Shown: positions 60,211 to 64,000 of the stretch, piece by piece
How positions within the stretch are numbered: position 1 is the stretch's first letter
Layout: each line of letters opens with the position of its first letter
NCBI GenBank assembly: GCA_002428995.1
Contig: DIYJ01000006.1
Location: 278,151-342,150 of the forward strand
From: Flavobacteriales bacterium UBA6057
GTDB taxonomy: Bacteria > Bacteroidota > Bacteroidia > Flavobacteriales_G > Salibacteraceae
Direction of reading: 5' to 3'
Length of the DNA: 64,000 nucleotides
Made by a program: the position numbers and the translations under genes
The notes under the pieces: model-generated
What the model was told of the DNA's origin: nothing
What the model saw: the letters and a program-made list of their open reading frames with translations, nothing else
The model's database searches: none

Positions 60211-61242
60211 CTACTCCAGATTCAACAGCTGTTCGGCCATCTCCTCCGAACCAATCTCTTGATGGTAGTAGCTCATAAGAATCGACCGGAAAGCTGCTTG
60301 TTGATAGTAGCCTAAGAATACGTTTTTGCGCTCCATGATCAACTGGTGCTGCACTCCTTGCTCCGCCAGCGCATCCTGGGTAGCGAGGCCGGTGAGGTAA
60401 AACATGGCGGCATGCCACAAGTTTCTCGGCTGTTTGATCTCCATTGCTTTGGACTGGGTGAACAAGGCCATGCGGAAGGTCGACTTTCTCGGGAACAGCA
60501 AATGAGAGCTTTCGTGGAATACAAACTCAATGAAAAGGCTGGAGTTCATCAGCGGATCGATGGACGAAACCACGATGTTGTCAAAATCAGGCGAATAGGC
60601 TCCGGCCCAGTTGCCATAGGTGGTAAGATCTACCCTTACGCGGCCTTGCCATTCCGCCCCTGAAAGTTCCTCCATTTTAGGAATGACGAGGGTTTCCGTC
60701 TTTCGAATCAACTCAATGTACCGATCTATCAGTGCTTGATTTTCCTTTTGATGCCTCAGCCAGAAGTGTGCTTGGTAGAAAGGCCTCAGGCGATTGAGCA
60801 CACGGGTGAAACCAGCTGACAAGGCCGTATCGGTAATAGCCTGATCGGTAGCCTGAGCTTGCAGCCATTTAAAAGTGTTACGCGAATGCAAGAGCTCCTG
60901 GTCGATGATGTGCTGTTGGTAAAACGCAACGCCTTCGCCAAACACTTGCTTTTCTTCACTGGATAGCTGAGATAGCTTCATCTGATCTCCTATGTCCCTT
61001 AGATCAAGGCTGTCTTCCTGAAGCTTATTCCGCTGACCATGGCTGGCTTGCTCGTAGAAAAAGTGGTGGAGGTTCATCCACATATGATTGTGGAAGGAGA
61101 AGTACTGCGTTTGATACAGCGTGTCTGATCTGCTTTGCGCACGGATTATGAAACCAAAGTGCAGGGCAATGAGGAGTAGCACAACACTCGGCCGACAAGG
61201 CAACAAGCCGTAAAAGGCGTTCCAGGTGATTTTTGACAGCAT
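60211..61242 (-). CDS. Exported protein with HExxH zinc-peptidase motif
   Basis: 343 residues from the ATG at 61242 (MLSKITWN); a TTG lies at 61251. Signal or anchor helix 18-35. The HExxH is H243-E-S-S-H247 in FIEFVFHESSHLLF, and H277 (LWHAAMFYLTG) is a candidate third ligand. The helical N-terminal region (45-190) is of unknown fold. A gluzincin-like metallopeptidase is plausible, but the family is not recognised. Confidence 0.75.
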   Translation of the reverse strand: MLSKITWNAFYGLLPCRPSVVLLLIALHFGFIIRAQSRSDTLYQTQYFSFHNHMWMNLHHFFYEQASHGQRNKLQEDSLDLRDIGDQMKLSQLSSEEKQVFGEGVAFYQQHIIDQELLHSRNTFKWLQAQATDQAITDTALSAGFTRVLNRLRPFYQAHFWLRHQKENQALIDRYIELIRKTETLVIPKMEELSGAEWQGRVRVDLTTYGNWAGAYSPDFDNIVVSSIDPLMNSSLFIEFVFHESSHLLFPRKSTFRMALFTQSKAMEIKQPRNLWHAAMFYLTGLATQDALAEQGVQHQLIMERKNVFLGYYQQAAFRSILMSYYHQEIGSEEMAEQLLNLE

Positions 61243-61497
61243 GCCTCTCAAACATAAGAATCCGGCAAAGGCCCAATAGAGCAGGGTAGTGCTTAGGCGG
61301 TTCTACCCTTAGAATAAGACGGCTGGTCCGTTTTCTCCTTTGCTCGGGAGCCCGTTTCGAACGACTCACATCACTAACAGCATCTACAATCTAAAAGAGT
61401 CCCCTAATGAAACGAACCAACTCGGTTAAATCAATCTACACCAGCGAGAAAGCATCTTCAACAGAAGAGCAAATCAGGCAAGACATAAACCACTAAA

Positions 61498-62358
61498 CTA
61501 CAGATAGATAACAATGGGTATCTCAGGTCTTAGGTCAAATGATTGTCCCTGAACCTGATCGTCAAAGTAGAGCTCCATCAAGTGAGCCGGGCCGCGTTGT
61601 ACGGTGAGGATATCGATGCCATTCAGTGTTTGTATGGTTTCGGCAGCTCGATCCACATCGGTAGAGGTAATGTTGATCCTTGTTACCCTTTGAGCACCGT
61701 TGGGGTGCTTAAAACACTCGCGCCAGAAAGCGTATTCCTCGGGGATCTTCTGCAGGTCGGCAAGCGTCTCAAAATGGTCAGCCACAATCTCAGGATATAC
61801 CACAAAAACGGAAGGCTCGTTAAGGTGTGTTTTAGAGCGTTTGGCAGCATAAATGGCAACTCCTTCCTTCATCCAGCTCTGGTGATAGCGAACCTTCTGA
61901 AAGGGAATACGCTCAGGGTCATAGTCCTTCATTTTCAGCGCAATACTAAAGGGGGAAGCACCATTCTTCCCGAAGTCAGCTCTGGCAGTGAAATCCAGCT
62001 CAGGATTGGCTTTGTTGTTTTCCTGCAGCTCCGCGGAATCGTTCACAAAGATCAATTCAAGGTAACCGTTCAGGAAATTGAAATACCTACCAGTCGTACC
62101 CTGACCGTGGTGAACCTCCGAAAGCGAATCGGGTACCGCAGTAAAACCGATGTCCATCAATCGCTTTTTCGCCTTCTCTGGATCAGTAACCCAGATATTG
62201 AAATGATCAACACTGAGGCCTTCTGAGATAGCAAGAGCCTGAGGCGATTCGGATGCTGGCGGTGTAGCTGCGTCCGTATTTTGTCTGGAAGCCCCGCCTT
62301 GACAGGCGGAAAGCAGAACGATGAGAGCGAAGGACAGGATGTAATTTGAATGATGCAT
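61498..62358 (-). CDS. VOC-superfamily lipoprotein
   Basis: 286 residues from the ATG at 62358, which gives a lipoprotein signal with lipobox LLSAC (C19). ATG 62394 is another in-frame option but adds a charged leader. Residues 50-286 hold two glyoxalase-like modules: LSVDHFNIWVTDPEKAKKRLMDIGF and RVTRINITSTDVDRAAETIQTLNG, given by position about 49-73 and 226-249. A ring of His/Glu ligands could be present but cannot be proven. A lipidated VOC protein is unusual. Confidence 0.8.
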   Translation of the reverse strand: MHHSNYILSFALIVLLSACQGGASRQNTDAATPPASESPQALAISEGLSVDHFNIWVTDPEKAKKRLMDIGFTAVPDSLSEVHHGQGTTGRYFNFLNGYLELIFVNDSAELQENNKANPELDFTARADFGKNGASPFSIALKMKDYDPERIPFQKVRYHQSWMKEGVAIYAAKRSKTHLNEPSVFVVYPEIVADHFETLADLQKIPEEYAFWRECFKHPNGAQRVTRINITSTDVDRAAETIQTLNGIDILTVQRGPAHLMELYFDDQVQGQSFDLRPEIPIVIYL

Positions 62359-62473
62359 CAAGCGTATGAAAATTGTGGAGGCAATTGGTTTCATTTCCCG
62401 TTGCCAAACATAGGCATCATCGGAAGGCCCAAGATGCAATCCAGTGGAAGGGAGGCAGCTAATCAGAGACCGA

Positions 62474-63790
62474 TCATTCACGCACGAGTCGATACTCATC
62501 ACCAGCACGCTCAACCATCCAGCCGCTTTTTAGCTCCAATTGCCATCCATCACCTGTTACCGATTGCCCCTTTATCTCGCTGGGAGCGGAAACTGTCACC
62601 TTACTCCAGTCCGGAGCCAGCAGTGCTTCGTTTTCAACGGTGAGCACTCCCCAGTTGTCTGTGACCGTCAGGTTTGGATACACCGTTCCGAGGTTCTCCA
62701 GCGGCACTATGTTTCGCGGATCAAAGGAGATGTTCATGTTCTCAAAAGGCAACTCCAACACGGAAACTGCTGTAAACTTGGCCCTGAGCTTTGCCAGTTT
62801 TTCCCTTCGCTGGTTTTCTCGTTCGGTCTCTTCCGCCACAATCTGCTCATAACCGTAGTTGCTTTGTGATGCAATCTTCTCTGTCGCAACGCTCGTATCT
62901 ATTTCCAGCGCAAAAGCCTGAGCAAAGACATCCGTCAGGTGAGCAGTGCGATTGATTTTCTGGTGCCAGTCCGGCTGGATTGCCGACAAAAGGTAGCCGT
63001 ACAAGGGAATGGTTTGGTAGGCAAAAGATCGAACGAAGGTGGGGTTGGAGTAGAATTGATGGGTGACGCTTGTGAGATGATCTTTCATTTCCTCGGGGTT
63101 TCGTCCGCTCAGCATCAAGGCTGTGTATTCCGCCAGTCCTTCGTTGAGTTCCAGCGAGTGTTCGGCCATGGCAATTTCAGGGGTAGATTGCCTTTTGGTT
63201 CTGAAGGTGAGAGCGTTTTGAATATGTCGCAGTCGCTGAGCCTCGTCAGTGTCAGCAACAGCTTCGAGTAAAGCCTGCAACTCTAGTTTCAACAGTACTC
63301 GACCGTCATCCCCATCCAAGTGCGCATTGTCCAGTTCCTGGAGGTTTTCATACCCGATCTCAGGCTGAATGCGATGGAACAACTCGTGAACGATCAGATG
63401 ATTGCGTTCCATTTGGCTTTCAGGCAGCGGCTGCATAATCATGGACCACCGCTGGCCTTCCCAATCGATGGCCGTGTTTGCGATGGTGAGTTCCTCGGGC
63501 AGGGTATCTCTATACACCGTTCCCACTTGCTGAAAATCATTGTTGGCACTGTTCTGATTGGCATAGAACACGCGCGTTTCAGGATCAATAATCAAGAAGG
63601 GACCGTAGAGCTTCTTGTTCCAGAAAGAGCCATTGTCGAGTTCGAGTAAGCTGTCCACATCTGAAAAAACACGGGCGATCTCCAACTCCATGTCGCTCAT
63701 CGCATCGGCTGATGATTCGGATGAATGAGACTGCTGATGTTGGCACGCGTTGAGGAGCACGACCAAACTCAGGAAGATGAACTTGTGCAT
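62474..63790 (-). CDS. Lipoprotein with HExxH...NEGxAEY gluzincin-like site
   Basis: 438 residues from the ATG at 63790 (MHKFIFLSLVVLLNACQH, lipobox LLNAC with C16). The metal site is HELFH, H135 to H139, then NEGLAEY (216-222), where E217 or E221 is the likely third ligand, as in M1/M4-type gluzincins. Before it lie two beta-rich stretches (EGQRWSMIMQ), and after it a helical domain and a C-terminal beta domain (about 360-438). It is a probable membrane-anchored peptidase. It shares strand and spacing (115 nt) with the VOC lipoprotein gene. Confidence 0.82.
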   Translation of the reverse strand: MHKFIFLSLVVLLNACQHQQSHSSESSADAMSDMELEIARVFSDVDSLLELDNGSFWNKKLYGPFLIIDPETRVFYANQNSANNDFQQVGTVYRDTLPEELTIANTAIDWEGQRWSMIMQPLPESQMERNHLIVHELFHRIQPEIGYENLQELDNAHLDGDDGRVLLKLELQALLEAVADTDEAQRLRHIQNALTFRTKRQSTPEIAMAEHSLELNEGLAEYTALMLSGRNPEEMKDHLTSVTHQFYSNPTFVRSFAYQTIPLYGYLLSAIQPDWHQKINRTAHLTDVFAQAFALEIDTSVATEKIASQSNYGYEQIVAEETERENQRREKLAKLRAKFTAVSVLELPFENMNISFDPRNIVPLENLGTVYPNLTVTDNWGVLTVENEALLAPDWSKVTVSAPSEIKGQSVTGDGWQLELKSGWMVERAGDEYRLVRE

Positions 63791-63912
63791 GGGTGGTGGC
63801 TTTGGTTGGTTCAGCACTTCTAAGCTAAGCGCTTTCCAAACCCTGCGTCACAGCCCGCGACAAGTTTTATGAGATATTGGCAATTGCAAGACCATCAGCA
63901 GCCTTCAACACC

Positions 63913-63986
63913 TGGCGGGCCAGTTTTAGAAGCTGCCCGCCACCAGTTCTGACACGCTGGCGGGCCAGCAAACCATGGCCCGCCAG
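63913..63986. repeat. GGCGGGCCAG-type palindromic repeats at the window edge
   Basis: TGGCGGGCCAG occurs at 63913-63923 and 63958-63968; inverted forms TGCCCGCCA (63934-63942) and TGGCCCGCCA (63976-63985) lie between and after them. The set is cut by the window end, so the full unit is unknown. Confidence 0.6.
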
Positions 63987-64000
63987 TTCACTTCAGAGGT

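Overview
The window is a chromosomal stretch from a member of the Bacteroidota, most likely a marine-type Flavobacteriales (Cryomorphaceae/Schleiferiaceae-like). The assignment rests on six large secreted proteins with C-terminal type IX secretion (T9SS type A) sorting domains, an SprB-repeat protein, lipoproteins with short lipoboxes, a TonB-dependent receptor operon with DUF4856 and imelysin lipoproteins, a LytTR regulator paired with a TPR/HisKA_2 kinase, and weak Shine-Dalgarno signals. No rRNA, tRNA, CRISPR array, insertion sequence or prophage was seen. The family-level placement is an inference.

Layout. 1-4.4 kb: the 3' end of a histidine kinase, a single-domain response regulator, a propionyl-CoA synthetase-like enzyme and an acetyl-CoA synthetase form one tightly coupled operon for short-chain acid activation. 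4.8-9.4 kb: two T9SS-exported proteins, an alpha/beta-hydrolase-like protein and an NHL propeller. 9.7-11.5 kb: two related His-rich one-TM proteins and a membrane-linked ferritin-like protein. 11.9-15.4 kb: SGNH hydrolase, divergent AcuI/YhdH reductase with a Crp-like regulator, and a 3-hydroxyisobutyrate dehydrogenase-family enzyme. 15.8-19.6 kb: MarR regulator with a membrane protein, a DsbA-family protein, a LysE exporter and a substrate-binding-like protein. 19.9-29 kb: SprB-repeat T9SS protein, BCCT and POT transporters, GNAT, bestrophin, SDR, and a small charged protein coupled to an SPFH/prohibitin protein. 29.2-34.5 kb: two more T9SS proteins around a lipoprotein.

34.8-37.5 kb is the most striking part: a tyrosinase-family copper enzyme, a DUF2182 membrane protein overlapping it by 4 nt, and a small gene that encodes a free-standing copy of the tyrosinase's own C-terminal (plant-PPO KFDV-like) domain. 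37.6-39.9 kb is a kinase/LytTR pair. 40.1-46.2 kb is a DUF4856 - imelysin - HTTM (gamma-carboxylase-like) - TonB receptor operon, probably for iron or another metal. 46.2-53.3 kb carries a beta-trefoil-like protein, a T9SS propeller coupled to a beta-helix-like secreted protein, a leaderless DM9-like/class 3 lipase fusion and a DRGH nuclease. 53.4-63.8 kb is accessory metabolism and regulation: HxlR/MBL, nitrilase/DUF1272, MBL/AraC, an SRPBCC/ArsR pair behind two clear operators, and a cluster with two HExxH proteins around a VOC lipoprotein.

Gaps between genes hold several families of short phased repeats (heptamer GATCAAG, octamer [A/G]TTGATCA), mostly starting right at or just after stop codons, plus a 120-bp tandem repeat. 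These are probably lineage-specific intergenic elements.
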